DNA of 64,000 nucleotides. Origin: CBDCGJ01 sp965238305. GTDB lineage: Bacteria > Pseudomonadota > Alphaproteobacteria > GCA-2731375. Each line of letters opens with the position of its first letter. Position 1 is the first letter of the stretch. Where the stretch lies: the NCBI GenBank assembly GCA_965238305.1, contig CBDEHK010000001.1:2852001-2916000 (forward strand), read 5' to 3'. Position numbers and translations under genes: made by a program. Below the pieces are notes generated by a model. It ran no database searches, had not been told where the DNA came from, and saw only the letters and a program-made list of their open reading frames with translations. This document shows, piece by piece, positions 1 through 8,179 of this stretch.

Positions 1-1143
1 AATCACCCGGTTGAATTTATGGCTGCGTCGATGTGTTTGGATTTAGGGAATACAGACAAACTCAATGTCTTCCGCCAAGAATTGCAGCGTATGGGTATCA
101 AATTGCTTGGTCCGAGTATCAACGACTCTGAAGTGGAATTTGCCGTCGAGGAAACCAAAAGTGACGGCTTGGCGATCCGCTATGCCCTGGCGGCGGTGAA
201 AAATGTCGGTCGTGACGCCATGCGCGGCGTCGTGGAGGAGCGGCAGAAAAATGGACCCTTTAAGGATATTTGGGACTTCGCCAACCGCGTCGATCCACGT
301 CAGCTGAATAAACGGCAGATTGAAAATCTTGCCCGCGCCGGGGCCTTCGATGATCTTGTCAATAACCGGGCGCAGCTGGTCCAGGCGGCGGAATTGATCA
401 TGCGCTACGCTCAGACGACGACGGAGGAAAAGGAAAGCGATCAGACCAGCCTCTTTGGCGATGCGGGTGGGGAGCCGGAACCGACCCCGCCGCTGCCGCT
501 GATCGATGATTGGACGGTAACCGATCGCCTGAGCAATGAATTTGACGCCATCGGCTTTTATCTTTCCGCCCACCCCCTCGATGCCTATGCCAATGCGTGT
601 GAAAAACAGAAAGTAAAGACCTATTCAGAAGTTTTGGATGCTCTTTCGAAGGGCGGCAGCAGTTTCCGCATGGCCGGAACTATTCTGAATAAGAAGGAAC
701 GGAAATCACAACGCGGCAAAGCTTTCGCTTTTGTGCAATTGTCTGATGCAACTGGAATGTTTGAAGTTACCTGTTTTGAAGAAACCCTGAACGCTTCGCG
801 ACAGCTGTTGGAACCTGGAAGATCTGTCATCATGTCTGTCGCGGCGGAGCTGCGCGACGACCAACCGCGCCTGACAATCAACAGTCTGGAAGACATCGAA
901 AGCATGAGCCTACGGGCAGGTGGCGGCATCCGGGTTTTCTTGCGTAATGAACAAGCGCTGTCATCCATCCGCACGCGACTTAGTGATCTGCCGAAGGGGC
1001 GGGCGAAAATATTGTTGATGCTGAATTTAGAGGAACAGCATTGCGAAGTGGAAATGCAACTACCTGGCAGTTATGCAATCAATCCGGCATCGCGCGGGGC
1101 GATCAAAGCGGTTCCCGGTGTCGTCGATGTGCATGATTTATGA
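1..1143 (+). CDS. dnaE: DNA polymerase III alpha subunit, C-terminal part (5' truncated by window)
   Basis: Replicative polymerase catalytic subunit. Only the C-terminal ~380 residues are present; the frame is open from base 1, and the residues before the first Met (NHPVEF, then MAASMCLDLGNTDKL) match the conserved end of the DnaE fingers region. After it come the helix-hairpin-helix-like segment (LNKRQIENLARAGAFD) and an OB-fold (around FRMAGTILNKKERKSQRGK, then FVQLSDATGMFEVTCF), the usual DnaE C-terminal layout. The catalytic palm and PHP domains lie upstream, outside the window. The stop overlaps the next gene's start (ATGA), so the two are translationally coupled. Identity is certain; the missing 5' end is only the window edge. 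Confidence 0.95.
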   Translation, partial: NHPVEFMAASMCLDLGNTDKLNVFRQELQRMGIKLLGPSINDSEVEFAVEETKSDGLAIRYALAAVKNVGRDAMRGVVEERQKNGPFKDIWDFANRVDPRQLNKRQIENLARAGAFDDLVNNRAQLVQAAELIMRYAQTTTEEKESDQTSLFGDAGGEPEPTPPLPLIDDWTVTDRLSNEFDAIGFYLSAHPLDAYANACEKQKVKTYSEVLDALSKGGSSFRMAGTILNKKERKSQRGKAFAFVQLSDATGMFEVTCFEETLNASRQLLEPGRSVIMSVAAELRDDQPRLTINSLEDIESMSLRAGGGIRVFLRNEQALSSIRTRLSDLPKGRAKILLMLNLEEQHCEVEMQLPGSYAINPASRGAIKAVPGVVDVHDL

Positions 1144-1748
1144 GTGAGTTAATTCCGGTTTTTGACGTCGGCGGTGTTTTGTTAGATTTCGACGCTGCCT
1201 ATCTTTACCGCAAGATGTTCGACGACGACGCGGAAATGGCGTATTTCCTGGAACATGTGCTGAGCCGGCGCTGGTGGATAGATACCCTGGATCATGGTCA
1301 ACCCTTTGCTGAGGCGGTAGGGGAACTGGCTGCGTTGCATCCGAAATATCGGGATCAAATCCTCGCTGCTGACAGCCGCTGGCGGGAAATGATCAGCGGC
1401 GCTATCGATGGCAGCCGGGTCCTGTTGGAAGAGTTGAAATCTAGCGGCCAGGCGCTCTACGCCATTACCAACTTCCCACATGAAAAGTTTTATCTATGCC
1501 GTGAACATTTTCCATTCCTCACTTCCTTCGACGGGGTGGTTATTTCCGGCGAAGAAAAAGTGATAAAGCCGGCAGCCGAAATCTATCAGACTTTGCTGAC
1601 GCGATACGATCTTGAAGCAGCAAACTGTCTTTTTATCGATGACAGTCCGGCCAATGTCGAGGGTGCGTTGGCGGTCGGTATGCAGGCGCACCTATTCACC
1701 GGTCCGGAAAATTTGCGTAGATACCTGAAAAATAGAGGAATATTGTAG
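1140..1748 (+). CDS. HAD-superfamily hydrolase (YihX-like phosphatase)
   Basis: A 202-residue haloacid-dehalogenase-fold hydrolase, probably a small-molecule phosphatase. HAD motif I is FDVGGVLLDF near the N-terminus (nucleophile Asp in the DxGGVL form shared with YihX-like proteins). Motif II is YAITNF, motif III the Lys in VIKPAAEIY, and motif IV LFIDDSPANVEGA. The helical cap lies between motifs I and II. It starts inside the dnaE stop codon (ATGA overlap), implying co-translation, but no functional link to replication is known. The substrate cannot be predicted. Confidence 0.85.
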   Translation: MSELIPVFDVGGVLLDFDAAYLYRKMFDDDAEMAYFLEHVLSRRWWIDTLDHGQPFAEAVGELAALHPKYRDQILAADSRWREMISGAIDGSRVLLEELKSSGQALYAITNFPHEKFYLCREHFPFLTSFDGVVISGEEKVIKPAAEIYQTLLTRYDLEAANCLFIDDSPANVEGALAVGMQAHLFTGPENLRRYLKNRGIL

Positions 1749-1758
1749 CATTTTTGGC

Positions 1759-1787
1759 TTGCATATAACCGAAATCCGAACTATTTA
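1759..1787 (+). promoter_or_regulatory. candidate sigma70-type promoter for rpsB-tsf
   Basis: TTGCAT at 1759-1764 and TATTTA at 1782-1787 are separated by exactly 17 bp in the non-coding gap between the HAD gene and rpsB, about 120 bp upstream of the rpsB start. This is a pattern match only. Confidence 0.45.
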
Positions 1788-1800
1788 GCCTCATTCTAAA

Positions 1801-1905
1801 TCCACACGTGGACTTTGCGGCGACTGGATAAAAAGCCCCAGTCATCGCTCCGGTGTCTCGATGTCGAGATATGCGGTCCGCGGCGGTCTAACCGGAGAAG
1901 TAAAA
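1801..1905 (+). promoter_or_regulatory. structured 5' leader of rpsB
   Basis: The leader holds several short hairpins: TCCAC/GTGGA at 1801-1812, GACTGG/CCAGTC at 1822-1843 and TCTCGA/TCGAGA at 1856-1869. A Shine-Dalgarno-like GGAG precedes the ATG at 1906. Ribosomal protein S2 is known to autoregulate rpsB-tsf through its leader in some bacteria, so a regulatory role is plausible. I recognise no specific named leader family here. Confidence 0.35.
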
Positions 1906-2997
1906 ATGACGACAAGTGACGTCCCTACGTTCACCATGCGTCAGCTGTTGGAAGCTGGCGTTCACTTTGGCCACCAAACCCATCGCTGGAATCCGAAAAT
2001 GGCGCCGTTTATTTATGGCGCCCGCAATCAGATACATATCATGGATTTGCGCGAAGGCGCACCGATGCTCAGCCGGGCCTTGGTCGCAATCCGCGACGTC
2101 GTTGCTGGCGGCGGCCGAGTGCTGTTTGTCGGCACCAAGCGGCAGGCTTCCGATCCAATCAAAGAAAAGGCCAGCTTTTGTGGCCAATATTATGTGAACC
2201 ACCGTTGGTTGGGCGGCATGCTGACGAATTGGAAAACTATTTCCAATTCGATCAAACGCCTCAGGACTTTGGAGGAGCAATTGGTGGAAGACACCACCGG
2301 ATTGACCAAAAAGGAAAATCTGAACCTGACCCGTGAGCGCGATAAATTGGAACGTGCTCTTGGCGGCATTAAGGATATGGGTGGCTTGCCGGATATCCTG
2401 TTCGTCATTGATACGGTGCGTGAAGATATCGCGATTAAGGAAGCCAAAAAATTGGGCATCCCGGTGATCGGTATATGCGACACCAATTCGAACCCGGATG
2501 TTGTCGACTATCCGGTGCCTGGCAACGATGATGCCGGTCGAGCGATCAATCTTTATCTTGATTTGGCTTCACGGGCGGTAATTTCGGGCCTGCGTCGTGA
2601 GCAGGCCGAGACGGGTGTTGACCTGGGTGCTCAGGAAGAGGCTATGGTGGAAGAAATTCCAGCAGCGGCGGAAGTTGCGGTAGAAGTTGCCGCTGACGTT
2701 GCCCCAGAAGCGGAAGCCGCACCTGAAGCAGAAGCCACACCTGAAGCAGAAGCCACACCTGAAGCAGAAGCCGCACCTGAAGCGGAAACCGCATCAGAAA
2801 CAGAAGCCACACCTGAAGCAGAAGCCACACCTGAAGCAGAAGCCGCACCTGAAGCGGAAACCGCATCAGAAACAGAAGCCGCACCTGAAGCAGAAGCGGC
2901 GGCACTAGCCGTGGAAGAAGCTCCGGCATCCGAAACGGCCTCTGCAACCGAGGAGGTTGCAGATGACGCCTCGGTGGCGGACAAAGAAACTAAATAA
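1906..2997 (+). CDS. rpsB: 30S ribosomal protein S2 with long acidic repeat tail
   Basis: Small-subunit ribosomal protein S2. The N-terminal FTMRQLLEAGVHFGHQTHRW and the later ILFVIDTVREDIAIKEAKKL and GIPVIGICDTNSNPD are family signatures. Start chosen at 1906 (MTTSDVPTF) because it has a GGAG upstream and matches homologue N-termini; an in-frame ATG at 1861 would add 15 atypical residues. At 363 residues it is about 100 longer than a typical S2. The extra C-terminal part, from about residue 245, is Ala/Glu/Pro/Thr-rich and built of EAEATP-type hexapeptides encoded by tandem DNA repeats. Followed by tsf after 27 bp with a strong purine-rich ribosome site, the standard pairing. Confidence 0.97.
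   Translation: MTTSDVPTFTMRQLLEAGVHFGHQTHRWNPKMAPFIYGARNQIHIMDLREGAPMLSRALVAIRDVVAGGGRVLFVGTKRQASDPIKEKASFCGQYYVNHRWLGGMLTNWKTISNSIKRLRTLEEQLVEDTTGLTKKENLNLTRERDKLERALGGIKDMGGLPDILFVIDTVREDIAIKEAKKLGIPVIGICDTNSNPDVVDYPVPGNDDAGRAINLYLDLASRAVISGLRREQAETGVDLGAQEEAMVEEIPAAAEVAVEVAADVAPEAEAAPEAEATPEAEATPEAEAAPEAETASETEATPEAEATPEAEAAPEAETASETEAAPEAEAAALAVEEAPASETASATEEVADDASVADKETK
2731..2874 (+). repeat. 72-bp perfect tandem duplication made of 18-bp units inside rpsB
   Basis: Bases 2731-2802 and 2803-2874 are identical. Each 72-bp copy is four 18-bp units (GAAGCCACACCTGAAGCA and variants) coding for EAEATP-like hexapeptides. Degenerate units continue on both sides (about 2704-2895). Both the unit and the copy are multiples of 3, so length changes keep the frame. 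Confidence 0.95.
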
Positions 2998-3024
2998 GTC
3001 TCGTTAGAGAGAAGGAAGAGAGCA

Positions 3025-3951
3025 ATGATGCAGATTACTGCGGCGCAAGTGAAGGAACTGCGCGAAAAGACCGGCGCCGGCATGATGGACTGCAAAAAGG
3101 CGTTGGTCGAAAATGATGGTGACATTGAAGTTTCGATTGACTGGCTGCGGACCAAAGGATTGGCTGCGGCGGCAAAGAAAGCTGGCCGCGTGGCCGCTGA
3201 AGGTTTAGTCGGCGTTGCGACCGAAGGCGTAAAGGGCGCGGTAGTTGAAGTTAACGCTGAAACTGATTTCGTTGGTCGCAATGAACAATTTCAACGTTTT
3301 GTTTCGACGTTGGCCCGCTTGTCGCTTGAGCATGGCGGCGACATCGACAGTTTGGCTCAAGTAAACTATCCAGAGACGGATCATTCGGTTGCTGAAGAGC
3401 TGACTCAAATGATTGCGACTATTGGCGAGAACATGTCATTGCGTCGCACCAAACAAATCAGCGTTAGCGAAGGCGTCATCGGCTCTTACGTTCATGGCCA
3501 AACGGCTACAAATTTGGGGCGTATTGGGGTTATCATCGGTCTCGAATCTGCTGGTGATCAAGGCAAGTTGGCGGAACTGGCGAAACAATTTGCGATGCAT
3601 ATTGCAGCTTCCAATCCTCAGTCAATCAGCACCGACGATCTGGACCAGGATTTGGTCGCCCGCGAAAGGGCAGTTTTGACCGAACAGGCCCGCGAATCTG
3701 GCAAGCCTGAAAACATCATTGAAAAGATGGTCGATGGGCGGATGCGTAAATATCATGAAGAAGTCGTTTTGAGCGAACAGGTCTGGGTCATGGATAGTGA
3801 TCTTCGGGTCACCAAAGTTTTGGAAGCAGCTGCAGAAGACGTCGGTGCACCTGTGAAAGTGACGGCGTTTGCCCGATTTGCTCTGGGTGAAGGAATCGAA
3901 AAGGAAGAAAGCGATTTTGCCGCCGAAGTCGCAGCCCAAGTCGCCAGTTGA
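3025..3951 (+). CDS. tsf: elongation factor Ts
   Basis: Nucleotide-exchange factor for EF-Tu. The N-terminal UBA-like domain has the signature VKELREKTGAGMMDCKKAL, and the core begins at GAVVEVNAETDFVGRNEQF, the region that contacts EF-Tu. The 308-residue length is normal. Two consecutive ATGs (3025 and 3028) follow a strong GAGAAGGAAGAGA ribosome site; the first is used here, but the second is equally possible. Sits between rpsB and pyrH as in most proteobacteria. Confidence 0.97.
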   Translation: MMQITAAQVKELREKTGAGMMDCKKALVENDGDIEVSIDWLRTKGLAAAAKKAGRVAAEGLVGVATEGVKGAVVEVNAETDFVGRNEQFQRFVSTLARLSLEHGGDIDSLAQVNYPETDHSVAEELTQMIATIGENMSLRRTKQISVSEGVIGSYVHGQTATNLGRIGVIIGLESAGDQGKLAELAKQFAMHIAASNPQSISTDDLDQDLVARERAVLTEQARESGKPENIIEKMVDGRMRKYHEEVVLSEQVWVMDSDLRVTKVLEAAAEDVGAPVKVTAFARFALGEGIEKEESDFAAEVAAQVAS

Positions 3952-4013
3952 TTTTTCGAGCGAACAACGAAATATGGCCGATGAACGTTTGGTTCAACGG
4001 CTTGATCGTGTAG

Positions 4014-4044
4014 ACTGGCGTCCGATCAAATGGGCGCCAGTTTT
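4014..4044 (+). terminator. hairpin with short T run between tsf and pyrH (attenuator or weak terminator)
   Basis: ACTGGCG at 4014-4020 pairs with CGCCAGT at 4035-4041. The stem extends inward by three more pairs, one of them G-T, to an 8-nt loop. TTTT (4041-4044) follows directly. The short T run suggests partial termination, which would lower pyrH-frr expression relative to rpsB-tsf. Confidence 0.5.
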
Positions 4045-4096
4045 GTATCCGGTTTAGGCTGCGCTTGCTCCCGCTTAACATCAATTGGATCGATAT

Positions 4097-4864
4097 ATGG
4101 CAGAGATAAAAAAGCTCGAGATTGAGGCCGATAGCGGGGAAAGCAAGCCACTAAAATATCGCCGCGTTTTGCTCAAGATTTCCGGCGAAGCCCTGATGGG
4201 GGACGGGGAATATGGTATCGACTTCGATACCGCGAAACGAATCGCAGAAGAAGTGAAAGAAGTGGCCGATCTGGGGGTTGAAGTTTGCCTGGTCATCGGC
4301 GGCGGCAATATATTCAGGGGCGTCTCTGGCGCGACACTCGGCATGGATCGTGCTAACGCCGATTACATGGGAATGCTGGCGACGGTAATTAATGCTTTGG
4401 GCGTGCAGAACGCACTGGAAGCGACCGGACTGGATACTCGTGTTCTCTCCGCTATTCCCATGAGCACAGTTTGCGAGCCCTATATCAGACGCCGGGCGAT
4501 CCGCCATATGGAGCGTGGACGCGTGGTTATCTTCGCGGCCGGTACCGGCAATCCGTTTTTTACCACCGATACCACAGCCGCCTTGCGGGCAGCGGAAATG
4601 AATTGCGAGGCGCTCCTGAAAGGGACGCAAGTAGACGGTGTATACTCCGCCGACCCTAAACACGATCCAACTGCCAAAAGATACGAAAGATTGAGCTTTC
4701 ATGACGTTTTAAGTCAAGATCTTAAGGTGATGGACGCTTCCGCGATATCTCTAGCGCGGGAGAATGATATTCCAATTTTGATCTTTTCCATTCACAATCA
4801 CAACGGGTTCCGTGATGTCGTCACCGGAACCGGTCTTTGTACGATTATCGATGAAGGGAAATAA
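4097..4864 (+). CDS. pyrH: UMP kinase (uridylate kinase)
   Basis: Cytoplasmic enzyme phosphorylating UMP to UDP, of the bacterial amino-acid-kinase family. Seen: the N-terminal KYRRVLLKISGEALMG glycine-rich/Lys motif, VCLVIGGGNIFRG, the GNPFFTTDTTAALRAAE nucleotide site and a C-terminal DASAISLARENDIPI segment. The ATG at 4097 is preferred over the in-frame TTG at 4085. Even so the protein carries about 18 extra N-terminal residues compared with a minimal PyrH. It is 255 residues long and is followed after 2 bp by frr. Confidence 0.96.
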   Translation: MAEIKKLEIEADSGESKPLKYRRVLLKISGEALMGDGEYGIDFDTAKRIAEEVKEVADLGVEVCLVIGGGNIFRGVSGATLGMDRANADYMGMLATVINALGVQNALEATGLDTRVLSAIPMSTVCEPYIRRRAIRHMERGRVVIFAAGTGNPFFTTDTTAALRAAEMNCEALLKGTQVDGVYSADPKHDPTAKRYERLSFHDVLSQDLKVMDASAISLARENDIPILIFSIHNHNGFRDVVTGTGLCTIIDEGK

Positions 4865-4866
4865 CT

Positions 4867-5427
4867 ATGGCGGAAGAACCTGACATTGACGATTTAAGAA
4901 GGCGTATGGATGGAGCTGTCAGCGTTCTGCTGTCTGAATTTGCCGGACTTCGTTCCGGGCGCGCGTCGACGTCGTTACTGGAGCCGCTGACGGTGGAAGC
5001 ATATGGCTCGGAAATGCCGATGAACCAAGTCGGTACGGTGAGTACACCAGAAGCCCGGATGCTGACCGTGCAGGTATGGGACAAGGGCTTGGTGCAAGCC
5101 GTTGAAAAAGCTATACGAACTTCAGGATTGGGTCTTAATCCGGCAACCGATGGGCAATTGGTGCGGGTTCCACTGCCGGAGCTGACTGAGGAGCGCCGTC
5201 ATGAAATGGCCAAGATTGCTGGCAAATATGCCGAGCAAGCAAGAATTGCCGTCCGTCACGTGCGCCACGATGGCATGAAAAAGCTGGAAAAATTGGAAAA
5301 AGACGGTGATATGGGTGAAGACGAGCACCATCTTTGGAGCGATGAGGTCCAGGAGTTGACTGACAAAGAGATCGCCCGGATCGATGAACTGCTTTCGAGT
5401 AAAGAAGCAGATATTATGCAGGTTTAG
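4867..5427 (+). CDS. frr: ribosome recycling factor
   Basis: Splits post-termination ribosomes together with EF-G. The 186-residue length and the motifs FAGLRSGRASTSLLEPL, PMNQVGTVSTPEARML, LNPATDGQLVRVPLPELTEE and RRHEMAKIAGKYAEQARIAV are those of RRF. It lies directly downstream of pyrH and 3 bp ahead of uppS, the standard order. Confidence 0.97.
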   Translation: MAEEPDIDDLRRRMDGAVSVLLSEFAGLRSGRASTSLLEPLTVEAYGSEMPMNQVGTVSTPEARMLTVQVWDKGLVQAVEKAIRTSGLGLNPATDGQLVRVPLPELTEERRHEMAKIAGKYAEQARIAVRHVRHDGMKKLEKLEKDGDMGEDEHHLWSDEVQELTDKEIARIDELLSSKEADIMQV

Positions 5428-5430
5428 TAC

Positions 5431-6162
5431 GTGGCCAACCCGTCACCGGAAACAGAAATTCTTGATCCCCCGCGGCATATTGCCATCATTATGGATGGCA
5501 ATGGACGCTGGGCAAAGGCACGTGGCCTGCCGCGCGGTGTCGGGCATAAACGCGGTGCAGATGCGGTGCGTCGGATCGTTGAAGCGTGCCACGAATTGGG
5601 CGTGTCATATCTGACCCTATTTGCGTTCTCGTCGGAAAACTGGAAACGGCCACGCTCGGAAGTCGAAGATTTGATGGGTCTGTTCCGGCACTATTTTCGG
5701 GTCGAATTGAAAGGTCTTGATAAAGCCAATGTCCGGGTACGGTTTATCGGCGAGCGTGAGACTTTGCCTGATGATATAGTCGGGATGATCGAAGAAGCGG
5801 AAGCCAAGACCAACAGCAATACCGGACTGACATTGATAATTGCTCTCAATTATGGCGGTCGCGGCGAAATATTGCGGGCGGCGCGATTGATGGCCCAAGA
5901 TATCGCCGCCGGTCAAGTAGACGATACCGACATTGGCGAAGATCAATTTACTCGCTATCTGGAAACGCAAGCCTATCCCGATCCTGACTTGATCATTCGC
6001 ACGAGCGGCGAACAGCGACTGAGCAATTTTTTATTGTGGCAGGCTGCCTATTCCGAGTTCATGTTCGTCAATCAACTTTGGCCGGATTTCGACAAAGCCT
6101 GTTTGGAAGAAGCCATCGCCACGTTTAATCAGCGGGAGCGGCGCTATGGCGCAGTCAGCTGA
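5431..6162 (+). CDS. uppS: isoprenyl transferase (undecaprenyl diphosphate synthase)
   Basis: Condenses isopentenyl diphosphate onto farnesyl diphosphate to make the C55 lipid carrier for peptidoglycan and other envelope polymers. cis-prenyltransferase motifs: HIAIIMDGNGRWAKARG (catalytic Asp near residue 22), LTLFAFSSENWKRP and the C-terminal PDLIIRTSGEQRLSNFLLWQ. The family's usual start is at the GTG, 5431. The 3' end overlaps cdsA by 17 bp, implying coupling. Confidence 0.96.
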   Translation: MANPSPETEILDPPRHIAIIMDGNGRWAKARGLPRGVGHKRGADAVRRIVEACHELGVSYLTLFAFSSENWKRPRSEVEDLMGLFRHYFRVELKGLDKANVRVRFIGERETLPDDIVGMIEEAEAKTNSNTGLTLIIALNYGGRGEILRAARLMAQDIAAGQVDDTDIGEDQFTRYLETQAYPDPDLIIRTSGEQRLSNFLLWQAAYSEFMFVNQLWPDFDKACLEEAIATFNQRERRYGAVS

Positions 6163-6988
6163 GGTATCGGTGAGCAAATCGCCGCAAAATACTTTGTTGG
6201 TGCGGATTATCTCTGCCTCCGTGATGCTGCCGGTCGCCGTTTTGCTGGTCGTTGCTGGGGGTTGGTGGTTGACGGCGTTGATCTTGCTCGGTGCCGTATT
6301 GATGGTGCGTGAATGGGATCAAATCACTGGCGGAACTGGTCATGGACAGATTGCATGGGTGCAGGGTGGAGGGCTCGTCCTGGCGATCATCATAACTCAG
6401 CTTGGTTATCATCTCGCGGCTTTGTTGATTGTTTTGTGCGCCGCGGTTGGTGCCTACATCGCCTCTGCTGATGTACGGGCGATCCGGGGGACTTGGCCTA
6501 TTACGGGGACGTTGTGGATTGGTTTTCCCTGCGTCGGGTTACTGGTGCTTAGTCACAGTGAGGTCGTGGGCGTGCTGACGGTACTGTGGTTGATGGTGGT
6601 GGTATGGGCTTGCGATTCCTGCGCATACTTCGCCGGTCGCGCCATTGGCGGACCGAAATTGTTGCCGTCAGTCAGCCCTAAAAAAACCTGGGCCGGTCTG
6701 ATAGGGGGTATTCTAGCTGCAGCAATTGTCGGTGCCGTGATGGCAGCATGGACAGCGCTGGCTGACCCCTTAGTTCTCGCCGGCGTTAGCGCAGTAATCG
6801 CCGCTTTCTCGCAGGTCGGTGATTTGGCAGAATCAGCATTCAAGCGGCATTTTGGGGTCAAAGACAGTGGCCGTAGCATTCCAGGTCATGGCGGTGTATT
6901 TGACCGTGTTGACGGCCTACTATTTGCCATCGTGCTGACCGTCGTAATCGCCTATATGCGGGGAGGGAGTATCCTGCCATGGCATTAA
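6146..6988 (+). CDS. cdsA: phosphatidate cytidylyltransferase
   Basis: Inner-membrane enzyme making CDP-diacylglycerol from phosphatidate and CTP, at the head of phospholipid synthesis. The protein is strongly hydrophobic with several membrane helices. It carries the CDP signature near its C-terminus (SQVGDLAESAFKRHFGVKD, then SGRSIPGHGGVFDRVDGLL). Its start lies inside uppS and its end overlaps dxr by 10 bp. Confidence 0.95.
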   Translation: MAQSAEVSVSKSPQNTLLVRIISASVMLPVAVLLVVAGGWWLTALILLGAVLMVREWDQITGGTGHGQIAWVQGGGLVLAIIITQLGYHLAALLIVLCAAVGAYIASADVRAIRGTWPITGTLWIGFPCVGLLVLSHSEVVGVLTVLWLMVVVWACDSCAYFAGRAIGGPKLLPSVSPKKTWAGLIGGILAAAIVGAVMAAWTALADPLVLAGVSAVIAAFSQVGDLAESAFKRHFGVKDSGRSIPGHGGVFDRVDGLLFAIVLTVVIAYMRGGSILPWH

Positions 6989-8169
6989 GCCGCGTCATCC
7001 CAAAAGGAAATTCAGCCAGTGCGCCGCGTCGGGTCACTATTCTTGGCTCCACCGGTTCGGTCGGTTGCAACACCTTGGACATATTGTCGGATAACCTCTC
7101 GGCCTACGAAGTTGTTGCACTCACTGCCTATAATAACGTTGAGTTATTGGCGGAACAGGCACAGGCCACAAACGCCGACCTAGCGGTGATCGGGGAGGCC
7201 GAAAAATATCACGAACTTTGTGAGCTGTTGGCTGACAGCTCTATCGAAGCCGCCGCCGGCGAGCAAGCAATTGTTGAAGCGGCGACGCGACCTGTTGATT
7301 GGGTGATGTCCGGCATTGTTGGCGCTGCCGGCTTGGCGCCGACATTGGCCGCTATTCGCCAGGGCGCGGTGATTGCGCTGGCTAACAAAGAATGCTTAGT
7401 CTGCGCCGGCGATATCATGCTACAGGAAGTACGCACCCACGGCGCGACCTTGTTGCCCGTCGATTCCGAACATAATGCAATTTTCCAAGTTTTTGATTTC
7501 GAACGTCCGGAAAGTATTGAGAAAATAATCCTGACGGCGTCCGGGGGTCCTTTTCTGAATTTTGAATTGGCGGCAATGGCACAGGTGACCCCAGCAGAAG
7601 CAGTGGCCCATCCAAACTGGGAAATGGGGGCAAAAATCTCTGTCGATAGTGCAACCATGATGAACAAGGGACTAGAGATCATCGAGGCTCATCATCTCTT
7701 CCCGATCGAGAGCGATCAAATCGATGTGTTAATCCATCCTCAGTCGGTGATCCACAGTCTTGTTGCTTACCACGACGGTTCGACCTTGGCGCAATTGGGG
7801 GCGCCGGATATGCGGACACCCATTGCTTACACGCTCGGCTGGCCCGAACGAATACCGACACGGGCGCCACAATTAGATCTGGCGAAAATAGCCGCTCTAA
7901 CATTTTCGGAACCGGATTCGGTACGTTTCCCGGCTTTGCGATTGGCGCGCGAAGCACTTGAACAAGGCGATAACCTGCCGACCGTTATGAATGCGGCGAA
8001 TGAAGTTGCTGTCGCAGCTTTTTTGAGTGGTAACATTGCGTTCCTGGATATCGCGAAAATCGTTGAGCAGACGATGCAAAAACTGGTCGGCGGAAAAATT
8101 GAGAATTTGAGTGCTATCGGTGCAATTGATGCCGAGGCCCGCGCGGTCGCGGGCGAAAAAGTGAGTTAG
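6979..8169 (+). CDS. dxr: 1-deoxy-D-xylulose 5-phosphate reductoisomerase
   Basis: Second step of the MEP isoprenoid pathway, NADPH-dependent, producing 2-C-methylerythritol 4-phosphate. Seen: the nucleotide-binding TILGSTGSVGCNTLDIL, the metal/substrate motif LLPVDSEHNAIFQ, NWEMGAKISVDSATMMNKGL and HPQSVIHSLV. The 396-residue length is normal. It starts inside cdsA and is followed after 10 bp by rseP. With uppS close by it supplies isoprenoid units for the lipid carrier. Confidence 0.97.
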   Translation: MALSRVIPKGNSASAPRRVTILGSTGSVGCNTLDILSDNLSAYEVVALTAYNNVELLAEQAQATNADLAVIGEAEKYHELCELLADSSIEAAAGEQAIVEAATRPVDWVMSGIVGAAGLAPTLAAIRQGAVIALANKECLVCAGDIMLQEVRTHGATLLPVDSEHNAIFQVFDFERPESIEKIILTASGGPFLNFELAAMAQVTPAEAVAHPNWEMGAKISVDSATMMNKGLEIIEAHHLFPIESDQIDVLIHPQSVIHSLVAYHDGSTLAQLGAPDMRTPIAYTLGWPERIPTRAPQLDLAKIAALTFSEPDSVRFPALRLAREALEQGDNLPTVMNAANEVAVAAFLSGNIAFLDIAKIVEQTMQKLVGGKIENLSAIGAIDAEARAVAGEKVS

Positions 8170-8179
8170 GGTAGCGGCT

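Noticed and set aside
2700..2900. Direct repeats that could suggest a CRISPR array
   Set aside because: They are contiguous in-frame coding units without spacers.
2631..3281. Long - strand reading frame (216 codons) opposite rpsB/tsf
   Set aside because: It is a by-product of the Ala/Glu repeat tail, whose complement is Ser/Ala/Gly-biased and stop-poor; no homology or ribosome site.
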